A DNA stretch of 64,000 nt. Source: VAZQ01 sp963841705 (GTDB lineage: Bacteria > Pseudomonadota > Alphaproteobacteria > Rhizobiales > Xanthobacteraceae). The stretch is taken from NCBI GenBank assembly GCA_963841705.1, contig CAWJDY010000037.1, positions 1-64,000 on the forward strand, written 5' to 3'. Below are positions 15,856 to 24,991 of this stretch, piece by piece (the first letter of the stretch is position 1; every line of letters starts with the position of its first letter). The notes below the pieces were generated by a model. That model was not told where the DNA came from. It ran no database searches and worked only from the letters and a program-made list of their open reading frames with translations. The translations under genes were made by a program, and so were the position numbers.

Positions 15856-18800
15856 ATGGCTACGCGTTTGAAATCCACGAACCTGCAAACGTTGCTCAAG
15901 GGCGAGTCTGCAAACGTTCCCCGAAGGATCGTGCGTGTCTACACAATTCTCGTCGCTGCAGTGGCCGTCACATCCACGGTGACCGGCGGTGCCATGGCCG
16001 CAGACGATAGGATGCCCGTTAAAGGGCGAGGCGCCTCTGTTCCATTCTACGGTTGGAGTGGCCCCTACATCGGCATCAATGCCGGCTACGGCTTCGGTAA
16101 ATCGCAGACCGACGCGTTCTTCAGCGATGCCGGCATGGGAACCCCGCTGTTTGCCGCCCGCGCCTCGTCAAAGCTTGACGGGGCGATCATCGGCGCCCAG
16201 GCCGGCTACAACTGGCAATCGGGCATTTGGCTCATTGAACTCGAAACAGACATTGCCGCCACCACCCAGCGCGCGACCACGGCCTTTTTCTGTCCCGGCA
16301 CAAGCTGCAACCCCACGCTTGCCGGCTTCGATGCCACGGTAGGCACCTGGCACTACCAGAAATTGGACTGGTTCTCGACGCTGCGCGGACGCTTGGGCGT
16401 GACCGTGACGCCGAATGCCCTGCTCTATGCAACCGGAGGCGCAGCCGTTGCCGGGATTTCGCATGTCGGCACGATCTTCGGATCGAGCCTCGCCCCGCTC
16501 CTTGATGCCAACGGCAACCCCGTCCTCGATGCCAATGGCAATCCGGTCAATACGACCACTCCGGCATACGCGGGGTTCCTCACGCACACGACGAAGACGG
16601 GCTGGGCCGTCGGCGCCGGTCTTGAAGCGCGCCTGATTGGGAATTGGACGGGGAAGATCGAATACCTCCACCTGGATTTTGGGCGAGACTCGATCGATGT
16701 CACAAACCCCTTGAACCAAACACCGCTTGCGGTCGGCCTCAATTCCCGCATCACGGACGACATCGTGAGGGTCGGCCTCAACTACAAGCTTGTGTCCAAT
16801 GGAGTCGCGGCGCCCGTCTATATGACCCCGGCTCGAAGCTACAAGACGCCAGCCGACACGGTATGGAAGTGGACTGGCCTCTATATCGGAATCAATGCCG
16901 GTTACGGCGTCGGCAAGTCGCAGACCGATGCCCTCTTCAGCGACGCTGTCATGGGCACCCCCCTCCTCGCGACCAGTTCCTCATCCCGGCTCGATGGCCT
17001 CCTCGTTGGTACGCAGGCGGGCTACAATTGGCAGGCGGGCGGCTGGCTCTTTGGTGTTGAAGCGGACATTCAAGCCACGAACCAGCAGTCGGGGCCGACC
17101 TATGTGTGCCCAGGCGCGATCTGCAACGCCGCCATCACCGATGTGGACACGCCGGTAACAGTCGCACACGATTACAAACTGGATTGGTTCGCAACCGTGC
17201 GCGGACGGCTGGGCGCGGTCGTCACACCGTATACGGTGGTCTATGCAACTGGCGGCGTAGCATTTGCCGGAATTTGGAACGTTGGAACTATTGTCAATTC
17301 GACCGCCATGGTCGCACCTCTCTTTGATATCGACGAGAGGACCAAGGCGGGCTGGACGGCCGGTGCAGGCATTGAATCGCATCTGGGGGGTAACTGGACA
17401 GGCAAGATCGAATACGTGCACATGGACTTCGGCAACGCTTCAACTGCCACCGCCGACCCGCTGAATGCGACGCCGCTCCTGCTCGCGCTCAATACCCGCA
17501 TCACTGATGACATCCTGCGGCTTGGCCTCAACTACAGGATCGATCCGAGCGCGGCGTCCGGCGACAAGGAAGAAGCTGCCTCCGGCAAATCGCGGAAGGC
17601 AAAGACGCCGGCCGAGACAGTATGGACCTGGACCGGCCTCTATTTCGGCGGCCACGTCGGCTACAGCCGGGGCTGGGTGAGCAACACCCTGTTTGACGCT
17701 AACCCGGCGATCAACCCCACGACATCGGCCCCGACATTCGGGAGCATGTACGGCGGTTTCCAGGCAGGGTACAATTACCTATTGCCCTCCCGGCTCATGG
17801 TCGGTGCTGAAGCGGACATCTCGTTCCCCGAGTTTTTCGAGAGTGGATTGGCCGCGGGACTGGGGACGGCAGAAGGCACGGCCGTCACCGACCAGATCGA
17901 TTACGTCGCTACGCTGCGCGGGCGGTTGGGCTATGCGTCCGGTCATTGGCTGATCTACGCAACCGGCGGATTCGCCTGGTCGCAGGCGCGCCTGGGTGAA
18001 ACTCCCGGCCTTCTCGCCGACGAGGACAGGGTTCTGCGCACGCACACCGGATGGGCGGCCGGCATGGGCGCCGAAGTGGCCATCGCCGCGGATTGGACCG
18101 CAAAGCTGGAATACCTCTACTACCATTTCGGAGACGTTGCCGGCGCGTTTCCGTCCGGCGCGAGCTACCAATCATCATTCGACCTCCAGACGGTGCGGCT
18201 AGGGCTCAACCGCCAGTTCGACTGGGGGAATCCTGGCTCGGTCGGAAGCTGGACCAGCGATCCGCAGCTGCTCGCCTCGGGCAACTGGAATGTCCACGGG
18301 CAGCTCACCTTCATCGGGCAGGGCTATGGGCAGTTCCATTCGCCCTACTTCGGCGACAACAGCCTTTTTGGCGGCAGCCAATACAAGAATACGACGAGCG
18401 CTACCGCCTTCATCGGCATGCGGCCATGGGCCGGTACCGAAATCTACGTCGATCCCGAGTGGATGCAGGGCAACGGTCTCAGCGATACATTCGGACTGGG
18501 CGGCTTCCCCAATGGCGAAGCACAAAAGTCGGGCTTCCCGATGCCGCGCATGAACATAGGGCGCGTCTTTGTGCGCCAGACCTTCGGGCTCGGCGGCGAG
18601 CAGGAGACGATGGAGGACGGTCAGAACCAGCTCGCCGGCAAGCAGGACATCTCGCGCATCACCGTTACAGCCGGCAAGTTCCAGGTGACCGACCTGTTCG
18701 ACAACAACGCCTATTCCCACGACCCGCGCACGAGCTTCCTCAACTGGAATTTGCAATGCTGCGGCGCCTACGATTGGGATATGGACAAGGTCGGCTACAC

Positions 18801-19515
18801 ATGGGGGGCTGCGGTCGACTTCAATCAAAAATACTGGGCATTTCGTGTCGGCTATTTCCTGCTTCCCGTGCTCTCCAACGAGAACCGGTTTGATACCCAA
18901 ATTACCAAACACGGCGAGTACATCGACGAGCTGGAATTACGTTATTCGCTGTTCTCTCGGCCCGGTAAGCTGCGCCTGATGGCATGGGCGAACATTGGCA
19001 ACGCGGGCAGCTATTCGGAAGCACTCGCGGAGCCCCCTGACACTCCCAACTACCCCGATATCACACTCACCCGGAATACACGAACCAACTACGGCTTCGT
19101 GGTCAATGTCGAGCAGGCGCTCACGGATCAGCTCGGCCTGTTCTCGCGCACGAGCTGGAACGCAGGGAAGACCGAGATCCTCGGCTGGACCGATGTCAAT
19201 GAAAGCTTCTCGCTGGGCGCTGTGCTCAAAGGCAAGGGCTGGGGACGCCCGGACGACAAGATCGGCGTGGCCGGCGTGATCAACGGGCTTTCGCCTGAGG
19301 CCCGCGCCTATTTCGCCGCCGGCGGGCTTGGCATATTGATCGGCGACGGCCAGCTCAACTACCGGCCGGAGAAGATACTGGAGGCCTACTATGCCTGCAG
19401 CCTCAACAAATGGTCGGTGCTGACTTTTGACTATCAGTTCATCGCGGACCCGGCCTACAATGCCGACCGCGGACCGGTGTCGTTTTACGCCCTGCGATTC
19501 CATGCGGAGTTTTGA
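15856..19515 (+). CDS. Giant outer-membrane protein: three small beta-barrel repeats fused to an OprB-type porin, B12-riboswitch controlled
   Basis: The 1219-residue protein starts with a long signal region cleaved near AMA (about residue 47). Three repeats of the RopB/Omp25-like eight-strand barrel type follow, each opening with a Trp-Thr/Ser-Gly-Tyr/Leu-Tyr block: residues ~65-315 (SGPYIGINAGYGFGKSQTD), ~335-575 (TGLYIGINAGYGVGKSQTD) and ~590-795 (TGLYFGGHVGYSRG). Short Lys/Pro linkers with TPADTVW or TPAETVW join them. From ~809 the sequence changes to a carbohydrate-selective porin of OprB type (WNVHGQLTFIGQGYGQFHSP, ATAFIGMRPWAGTEIYVDPE, ITVTAGKFQVTDLFDNNAYS) and ends in an aromatic-terminated strand (FYALRFHAEF). 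A B12 riboswitch upstream suggests a role in cobalamin or cobalt entry through the outer membrane. No TonB box or plug domain is visible, so it is not a BtuB. This architecture is unknown to me. Confidence 0.85.
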   Translation: MATRLKSTNLQTLLKGESANVPRRIVRVYTILVAAVAVTSTVTGGAMAADDRMPVKGRGASVPFYGWSGPYIGINAGYGFGKSQTDAFFSDAGMGTPLFAARASSKLDGAIIGAQAGYNWQSGIWLIELETDIAATTQRATTAFFCPGTSCNPTLAGFDATVGTWHYQKLDWFSTLRGRLGVTVTPNALLYATGGAAVAGISHVGTIFGSSLAPLLDANGNPVLDANGNPVNTTTPAYAGFLTHTTKTGWAVGAGLEARLIGNWTGKIEYLHLDFGRDSIDVTNPLNQTPLAVGLNSRITDDIVRVGLNYKLVSNGVAAPVYMTPARSYKTPADTVWKWTGLYIGINAGYGVGKSQTDALFSDAVMGTPLLATSSSSRLDGLLVGTQAGYNWQAGGWLFGVEADIQATNQQSGPTYVCPGAICNAAITDVDTPVTVAHDYKLDWFATVRGRLGAVVTPYTVVYATGGVAFAGIWNVGTIVNSTAMVAPLFDIDERTKAGWTAGAGIESHLGGNWTGKIEYVHMDFGNASTATADPLNATPLLLALNTRITDDILRLGLNYRIDPSAASGDKEEAASGKSRKAKTPAETVWTWTGLYFGGHVGYSRGWVSNTLFDANPAINPTTSAPTFGSMYGGFQAGYNYLLPSRLMVGAEADISFPEFFESGLAAGLGTAEGTAVTDQIDYVATLRGRLGYASGHWLIYATGGFAWSQARLGETPGLLADEDRVLRTHTGWAAGMGAEVAIAADWTAKLEYLYYHFGDVAGAFPSGASYQSSFDLQTVRLGLNRQFDWGNPGSVGSWTSDPQLLASGNWNVHGQLTFIGQGYGQFHSPYFGDNSLFGGSQYKNTTSATAFIGMRPWAGTEIYVDPEWMQGNGLSDTFGLGGFPNGEAQKSGFPMPRMNIGRVFVRQTFGLGGEQETMEDGQNQLAGKQDISRITVTAGKFQVTDLFDNNAYSHDPRTSFLNWNLQCCGAYDWDMDKVGYTWGAAVDFNQKYWAFRVGYFLLPVLSNENRFDTQITKHGEYIDELELRYSLFSRPGKLRLMAWANIGNAGSYSEALAEPPDTPNYPDITLTRNTRTNYGFVVNVEQALTDQLGLFSRTSWNAGKTEILGWTDVNESFSLGAVLKGKGWGRPDDKIGVAGVINGLSPEARAYFAAGGLGILIGDGQLNYRPEKILEAYYACSLNKWSVLTFDYQFIADPAYNADRGPVSFYALRFHAEF

Positions 19516-19525
19516 TCAACTCAGG

Positions 19526-19668
19526 ATAAGAGAAACAGGCGGTTGCAACCTGCGCGGTCGCGCCCTGCCCGCCTTGCATGCGCAACGTCGAGTCGAGCGT
19601 TCATCACTCCGGCGGCGTGCCATTTGCCGAGAGTGCTTCCCCGGCGAGGTAGAGCGAGCCCGTAATCA
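19526..19668. repeat. Right copy of the 143-bp direct repeat (folC 3' end)
   Basis: Second copy of the block at 10664-10806. Here it is continuous with the intact folC gene, so this is the native location. It begins 10 bp after the stop of the giant outer-membrane gene. Confidence 0.9.
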
Positions 19669-20923
19669 GAATTCGAGGGGCTGGACTGACATCGAAGGTG
19701 CGGGTCGCCATCAGGGCCGAGGGGAGGTCGCCGCTCGCCTGCGCAGGAATTCCCAGCGAGCGTGCCGCGTCGGCGATCGCATCGGCCGGCAAGCTCCTCT
19801 CCTGATCCCGGATCGGCACGGCGACAACATGCCGGGCGAGCCCGGCAAAGGCCTTCAGGAAACCCAGGCAGTCCTTGGTCGCCAACATGCCCACGACAAG
19901 AATGAGCGGACGTGAGACGCGTTCCTCCAAGTCGGCGAGCGCATTGGCGATCGCATGGGCGCCATGGGGGTTGTGGCCGCCGTCAAGCCAAAGCTCGCCC
20001 CCGGTCGGGACGAGGGCAGCGAGCTTGCCTTGCGAGAGGAGTTGCATGCGCGCCGGCCAGTCGGCCTTCATGACCCCGGTCTCGAAAGCCGGAGCGGGAA
20101 GATCAATGCCGCGGATCGCGCGCAGCGCTGCAATCGCCACCCCGGCATTCTCGAACTGGTGACGGCCGAAAAGCCTTGGGGCAGGAAGATCGAGCAGCCC
20201 GGCCTCGTCCTGATACACCAGGCGCCCGCGCTCTTCGGTGGCGATCCAGTCCTCCCCCGCAATTCTCACGGGCACCTTGAGGCGCGCAGCCGCGCGTTCG
20301 ATCGCGGCGAGCGCATCACGGGGTTGGGCTGCAATGATCGCGGGGACGCCGTTCTTGAGGATGCCGGCCTTCTCCGTGGCGATCTTGCCCAGGCTGTCGC
20401 CGAGATACTCGGCGTGATCGAGCGAGACCGGAGTGATCACAGTCGCGAGCGGGCGCTCCACGACGTTGGTTGCATCCAGCCGGCCGCCCAAGCCGACTTC
20501 CAGGAGCAGCACATCGGCCGGGTTGCGGGCGAACAGGAGGAGGGCCGCAGCGGTCGTGATCTCGAAGACAGTGATCGGCGCGTCGGCATTGGCACGTTCA
20601 CACTGGGCCAGAGCTTCGGCGAGCGCATGGTCCGACACCAGGGTGCCCGGGCCCGGGCCGGCCAACCGGAACCGCTCGTTGAAACGCACGAGATGCGGAG
20701 ATGTGTAGGCATGTACGCGCCGACCCGCTGCCTCCAGAATGGCGCGCATGAAAGCGATGGTGGACCCTTTCCCGTTCGTGCCGGCAATGTGGATGACCGG
20801 CGGCAAGGAGCGTTCGGGATGATCGAGCGCCGCGAGAATGCGCCACATGCGGTCGAGGCAAAGGTCGATCCGCTTGGGATGGAGCGCGGTAAGTCTTGCG
20901 ACAACGTGGTCGATAGAGGTCAT
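19604..20923 (-). CDS. folC: Bifunctional folylpolyglutamate synthase / dihydrofolate synthase
   Basis: FolC adds glutamate to dihydropteroate and to folates. The 439 residues show the Mur-ligase-like P-loop HIAGTNGKGSTIAFMRAILE near residues 44-63, the RVHAYTSPHLVRFNERFR loop, the Mg-binding region TVFEITTAAALLLFA, and VITPVSLDHAEYLGDSL. The C-terminal domain has WLDGGHNPHGAHAIANAL. Length is normal. It follows accD after about 90 bp on the same strand, the usual rhizobial order. Its last 20 codons are duplicated 8.9 kb away at the left edge of the B12 cassette. Confidence 0.96.
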   Translation of the reverse strand: MTSIDHVVARLTALHPKRIDLCLDRMWRILAALDHPERSLPPVIHIAGTNGKGSTIAFMRAILEAAGRRVHAYTSPHLVRFNERFRLAGPGPGTLVSDHALAEALAQCERANADAPITVFEITTAAALLLFARNPADVLLLEVGLGGRLDATNVVERPLATVITPVSLDHAEYLGDSLGKIATEKAGILKNGVPAIIAAQPRDALAAIERAAARLKVPVRIAGEDWIATEERGRLVYQDEAGLLDLPAPRLFGRHQFENAGVAIAALRAIRGIDLPAPAFETGVMKADWPARMQLLSQGKLAALVPTGGELWLDGGHNPHGAHAIANALADLEERVSRPLILVVGMLATKDCLGFLKAFAGLARHVVAVPIRDQERSLPADAIADAARSLGIPAQASGDLPSALMATRTFDVSPAPRILITGSLYLAGEALSANGTPPE

Positions 20924-21014
20924 TAAGTCGTTGTGTGGCCCGAGACCGGCTCGGCCCCAGCAAACGCGCAGCAGAGCGGAATGTATAGGGGGCGAGGAGG
21001 ATTTGAGCTGTAGA

Positions 21015-21914
21015 CTACGCCTCGCCAGGCGCCGGAGCGGGCGGATTATCCGCCGGCGGGCGTGGACGCGCCTTGGTCAGCAGCCGGCAGAGATTGGCTA
21101 TCGTTCCCCGCAGCTGGTGGCGCTGCACGACCATGTCCACCATCCCGTGCTCTCTCAGATATTCGGCACGCTGAAAGCCGTCCGGCAGTTTCTCGCGAAT
21201 AGTCTGCTCGATGACCCGCGGGCCGGCAAAACCGATGAGCGCACCAGGTTCCGCGATGTGCACATCCCCCAGCATGGCATAGGAAGCGGTCACGCCGCCG
21301 GTGGTCGGGTTGGTGAGAACGACAATGTAGGGCTTCCCCGCCTCGCGCATCATCTGGACCGCGACCGTGGTACGCGGAAGCTGCATCAGGGATAGAATGC
21401 CCTCCTGCATGCGCGCGCCGCCCGAGGCTGCGAACATGACGAACGGCGTGCCCTTGTCGACCGCAGTCTCCAGGCCCTTGATCACGGCTTCACCCGCCGC
21501 CATGCCAAGCGACCCGCCCATGAAATCGAAGTCCTGCACCCCGATCACTACCGGCAGACCCTCGAGCTTGCCGAACCCGAGCTTGATCGCATCGTTGGTG
21601 CCGGTCTTGCTGCGTGCATCCTTGAGGCGATCCGTGTAGCGGCGCTCATCCCGAAATCGCAGCGGATCGACCGGGACATCGGGGACCGCGACGTCGAACC
21701 AGGTCTGATTGTCGAACATCGATTTCAGACGCGCCGGCGCGCTCATTCGCATGTGATAGTTCGATCCGGGAATGACGAACTGGTTCGCCTCCACGTCCTT
21801 GTAGAACACGAGTTGCCCCGTCTCCGGACACTTGATCCAGAGATGCTCGGGGGTGTCGCGCCGGACGAAGTAGTTCCAAATCTTCGGGCGGACGACGTTG
21901 GATATCCAGTTCAT
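21015..21914 (-). CDS. accD: Acetyl-CoA carboxylase carboxyltransferase subunit beta
   Basis: AccD and AccA transfer CO2 from biotin to acetyl-CoA to make malonyl-CoA. The crotonase-like core is clear (GFGKLEGLPVVIGVQDFDFM, GGSLGMAAGEAVIKGLE, FVMFAASGGARMQEGILSLM, NPTTGGVTASYAMLGDVHIA). At the N-terminus the usual four-Cys zinc ribbon is reduced: only the Cys of KCPETGQL remains and the second pair is replaced by FVIPGSNYHMRM. Such reduction seems normal in Rhizobiales. Length 299 is typical. It lies between trpA and folC. Confidence 0.96.
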   Translation of the reverse strand: MNWISNVVRPKIWNYFVRRDTPEHLWIKCPETGQLVFYKDVEANQFVIPGSNYHMRMSAPARLKSMFDNQTWFDVAVPDVPVDPLRFRDERRYTDRLKDARSKTGTNDAIKLGFGKLEGLPVVIGVQDFDFMGGSLGMAAGEAVIKGLETAVDKGTPFVMFAASGGARMQEGILSLMQLPRTTVAVQMMREAGKPYIVVLTNPTTGGVTASYAMLGDVHIAEPGALIGFAGPRVIEQTIREKLPDGFQRAEYLREHGMVDMVVQRHQLRGTIANLCRLLTKARPRPPADNPPAPAPGEA

Positions 21915-21980
21915 GCAGCCTTCATGTATAACCGGGCACAGCCTGCGTCCATCTCCCGCGTCCCACGCCCTGCTGCCGGC

Positions 21981-22838
21981 TCAGGAGAGATCGCCCGCGA
22001 CCCGCTCTCCCGCCGGCGCCGCGCGCACGCCGCGCGCAAGCTGCGCGACGAGACCGGTCACCGCCCGCACGGTACTCTGCGTCGCCTTGCCGCCCGCATC
22101 GAGGCTGTCCTTGACCGCCGAGACCAGCGCCGATCCCACCACCACGCCGTCAGCACCGCGAGCAATGGCGGCTGCCTGATCCGCGGTGCGCACCCCGAAC
22201 CCGACCGCAACCGGTAGCCGGCAATGGCGCTTGATGCGGGCGACCGCTTCGGCCGTCCTCGCTGCGTCGGGCGCGGCCGTGCCGGTAATGCCGGTGATCG
22301 AGACGTAGTAGACGAACCCCGACGTATTCGCGAGGACGGCGGGCAGACGGCGCTCATCCGTCGTCGGGGTAGCAAGGCGAACAAAGTTGAGTCCCGCCTG
22401 CAACGCGGGCAGACACAGTTCCTCATCCTCCTCCGGCGGCAAATCGACGACGATCAGACCATCCACGCCTGCATCTTTTGCATCCCGCAGAAACGGGCCT
22501 ACGCCGTAGGCGTAGATCGGATTGTAGTAGCCCATGAGGACAATGGGCACGTCGTCGGCGGAGCGGCGAAATGCCCGCACCATGTCGAGCGTCTTGTGCA
22601 AGGTCTGGCCGCACTTGAGGGCGCGCTGAGAGGAGAGCTGGATTGCGGGCCCGTCCGCCATCGGATCGGAAAACGGCATCCCGAGCTCGATCACGTCCGC
22701 GCCCGCCGCCGGCAGCGCCTGCAGAATGGCAAGCGAGGTCTCCGGGTCGGGATCGCCTGCGGTAATGAAGGTGACCAGCGCCGCCCGACCTTCCGCTTTG
22801 AGCGCAGCAAATTTCCGGTCGATCCGCGTGATGGTCAT
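21981..22838 (-). CDS. trpA: Tryptophan synthase alpha subunit
   Basis: TrpA cleaves indole-3-glycerol phosphate and passes indole to TrpB. The catalytic Glu is in DVIELGMPFSDPMADGPAIQ, which also holds the catalytic Asp. VDGLIVVDLPPEEDEEL, FVYYVSITGITG and the phosphate-binding VAVGFGVRTADQA follow. Length 285 is normal, with an Arg/Ala-rich tail. The ATG overlaps the stop of a small membrane gene that separates it from trpB. Confidence 0.97.
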   Translation of the reverse strand: MTITRIDRKFAALKAEGRAALVTFITAGDPDPETSLAILQALPAAGADVIELGMPFSDPMADGPAIQLSSQRALKCGQTLHKTLDMVRAFRRSADDVPIVLMGYYNPIYAYGVGPFLRDAKDAGVDGLIVVDLPPEEDEELCLPALQAGLNFVRLATPTTDERRLPAVLANTSGFVYYVSITGITGTAAPDAARTAEAVARIKRHCRLPVAVGFGVRTADQAAAIARGADGVVVGSALVSAVKDSLDAGGKATQSTVRAVTGLVAQLARGVRAAPAGERVAGDLS

Positions 22839-23062
22839 GTCTTGCTATGGGGCAGCCGGTCGCGCCGGCGGGCGCGCATCGCCGCCATACGGACATTCAT
22901 CGTGCCAAGCATGAATATGAGGACCGAGCCGATGAATTGTACCCACTCCTTTTTTTCCGGGGCGGGCCCGGATTCGAGCAGCCTGACCTTCAGGAAATAG
23001 AGAATGTAGGCAGCCGAGACGACGATCAGAACCCATCCGACGAGCTTCTGCCTGCTCATCAA
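22835..23062 (-). CDS. Small membrane protein between trpB and trpA
   Basis: A 75-residue protein with two hydrophobic helices (LVGWVLIVVSAAYILYFLKV and FIGSVLIFMLGTMNVRMAAM) and a basic C-terminus. It starts 18 bp after trpB and overlaps trpA by four bases, so it is cotranslated with the trp genes. I know no function. Translational coupling supports it as a real gene. Confidence 0.65.
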   Translation of the reverse strand: MMSRQKLVGWVLIVVSAAYILYFLKVRLLESGPAPEKKEWVQFIGSVLIFMLGTMNVRMAAMRARRRDRLPHSKT

Positions 23063-23079
23063 ACAGCCTCGATCCCCTG

Positions 23080-24312
23080 TCAGTGGACCTGATCGCCGCG
23101 GCGTCGCTTGACATACTCGGCCACGCTGGCGAGGTCCTTGTCGCCGCGCCCGGACAAATTGAGCACCATCAAATGCTCCCGCGGCTTGCGTGGAGCGAGA
23201 TCCATGACGCGAGCGAGCGCATGCGCCGGCTCGAGCGCCGGAATGATCCCTTCCAGGCGCGAGCAGAGCTCGAACGCCGCCACTGCCTCATCATCGGTCG
23301 CCGAGAGATATTGCACCCGTTTTACGTCATTGAGCCAGGCGTGCTCGGGGCCGATACCGGGATAGTCGAGACCGGCCGAGATCGAGTGCGCCTCCTTGAT
23401 CTGACCGTCGTCGTCCATCAGCAGATAGGTGCGATTTCCATGCAGCACGCCCGGACGACCGCCGGCAATCGAAGCGGCATGCTGCCCGCTGCCGAGGCCA
23501 TGGCCCGCCGCTTCCACCCCATAGATCTCGACCTCAAGGTCGTCGAGGAAGGGATAGAACAGCCCCATCGCGTTCGAGCCGCCGCCGATGCACGCGATCA
23601 GAGAATTGGGGAGGCGGCCTTCGACCTCCATCATCTGCTCGCGCGTCTCGTTTCCGATGATGCACTGGAAGTCGCGCACCATCATCGGGTAGGGGTGCGG
23701 GCCCGCGACCGTTCCGATGCAATAGAACGTGTCGGCGACGTTGGTCACCCAATCCCGCAACGCTTCGTTCATCGCGTCCTTGAGCGTCTGCGATCCCGAG
23801 GTGACCGGCCGCACCTCGGCCCCCAACGCCTGCATTCGCTGCACGTTCGGCTTCTGCCGCTCGACGTCCACCACGCCCATATAGACGATGCACTGGAGAG
23901 CGAATTTCGCGCAGAGCGTCGCGGTGGCGACGCCGTGCATGCCCGCGCCGGTTTCCGCGATGACCCGCCGCTTGCCCATGCGCTGCGCCAGCAGGATTTG
24001 TCCGAGGACGTTGTTCACCTTGTGGGCGCCGGTGTGATTGAGATCTTCGCGCTTGAAGTAGATCTTCGCGCCGCCGAGATGCGCGGTCAGGCGCTCGGCG
24101 AAATAGAGCGGCGATGGCCGGCCGATGTAGTGCTTGAGGTGCCGATCGATCTCAATCTGAAAGGCAGGATCCTTCTTCGCTTGCGCATAGGCACGCTCGA
24201 GCTCCAGAATGAGCGGCATCAGGGTCTCAGCGACAAACCGGCCGCCATAGAGGCCGAAATGACCGCGCTCGTCGGGGCCGGTGCGGAACGAATTGCGCTG
24301 CTGGATGGTCAT
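23080..24312 (-). CDS. trpB: Tryptophan synthase beta subunit
   Basis: TrpB condenses indole with serine using PLP. The PLP lysine is in HTGAHKVNNVLGQ. The substrate loop ETGAGMHGVATAT and the glycine-rich phosphate cup CIGGGSNAMGLFYPF are intact. Length 410 is normal. Its start overlaps the trpF stop, and trpF-trpB-trpA (with one small gene inserted) form one minus-strand operon. Confidence 0.98.
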   Translation of the reverse strand: MTIQQRNSFRTGPDERGHFGLYGGRFVAETLMPLILELERAYAQAKKDPAFQIEIDRHLKHYIGRPSPLYFAERLTAHLGGAKIYFKREDLNHTGAHKVNNVLGQILLAQRMGKRRVIAETGAGMHGVATATLCAKFALQCIVYMGVVDVERQKPNVQRMQALGAEVRPVTSGSQTLKDAMNEALRDWVTNVADTFYCIGTVAGPHPYPMMVRDFQCIIGNETREQMMEVEGRLPNSLIACIGGGSNAMGLFYPFLDDLEVEIYGVEAAGHGLGSGQHAASIAGGRPGVLHGNRTYLLMDDDGQIKEAHSISAGLDYPGIGPEHAWLNDVKRVQYLSATDDEAVAAFELCSRLEGIIPALEPAHALARVMDLAPRKPREHLMVLNLSGRGDKDLASVAEYVKRRRGDQVH

Positions 24313-24980
24313 CAGTTGCTCGCCGCGATCTGCTTCTCGGTCGCACGCCTCGCCGCGGCCACGAAGGCGCGGATCCGGTCGGGATCCTTCTCGCCGGGAG
24401 CGCGCTCGATCCCGGATGACACATCGACCCCCGGCGCTCGGGTGACACGCAGGGCTTCTGCCACGTTCTCCGCGTCAAGCCCGCCAGAGAGCATGAAGGG
24501 TGCCGCCGTTTCAACATTGCGCAGCAAGTGCCAGTCGAAGCTGCGGCCGAGGCCGCCGGGGCGCGAGGCGTCGCGTGGGGCGCGGGCGTCGAATATCAGT
24601 CGATCCGCCCGATGCTCGTAGGCGCCGATCGCTGACAGATCGGCCTTTTCCGCAATCGGCAGCGCCTTCATGACCGGCAGTCCAAACCGGTGCCGCACCG
24701 CGCTCACACGCTCCGGGCTCTCGCGACCGTGCAGCTGCAGCAGGTCGGGCGCGAGGCTGTCGATGATCTGCGTGAGCAGCGCGTCGGTGGCATCGACCGA
24801 AAGGGCCACCTTGAGCGCTCGCCCGCGCACGCGCTCACGTAAGACGCGGGCGGTGGCGAATCCGATGTTGCGGGGAGACGGCGGAAAGAACACGAATCCG
24901 ATCATGTCGGCGCCGCACTCGAGCGCCGCGTCCACCGCTTCCGCCGAGTTCAAACCGCAAATCTTGACGATCAGAGCCAT
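24312..24980 (-). CDS. trpF: Phosphoribosylanthranilate isomerase
   Basis: The enzyme performs the Amadori rearrangement of phosphoribosylanthranilate in tryptophan synthesis. The TIM-barrel starts KICGLNSAEAVDAALECGAD, with the catalytic Cys in KICGL, continues MIGFVFFPPSPRNI, and ends with a phosphate-binding GVDVSSGIERAPGEKDPDRI. Length about 222. An in-frame Met one codon earlier (24983) is equally possible. It is first of the trp genes here, 11 bp after lapA. Confidence 0.96.
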   Translation of the reverse strand: MALIVKICGLNSAEAVDAALECGADMIGFVFFPPSPRNIGFATARVLRERVRGRALKVALSVDATDALLTQIIDSLAPDLLQLHGRESPERVSAVRHRFGLPVMKALPIAEKADLSAIGAYEHRADRLIFDARAPRDASRPGGLGRSFDWHLLRNVETAAPFMLSGGLDAENVAEALRVTRAPGVDVSSGIERAPGEKDPDRIRAFVAAARRATEKQIAASN

Positions 24981-24991
24981 CAATCCAGTGA

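Noticed and set aside
23083..24621. 512-codon plus-strand ORF across trpB and trpF
   Set aside because: It is antisense to two certain trp genes and rich in Arg/His/Asp, typical of shadow frames in GC-rich DNA.
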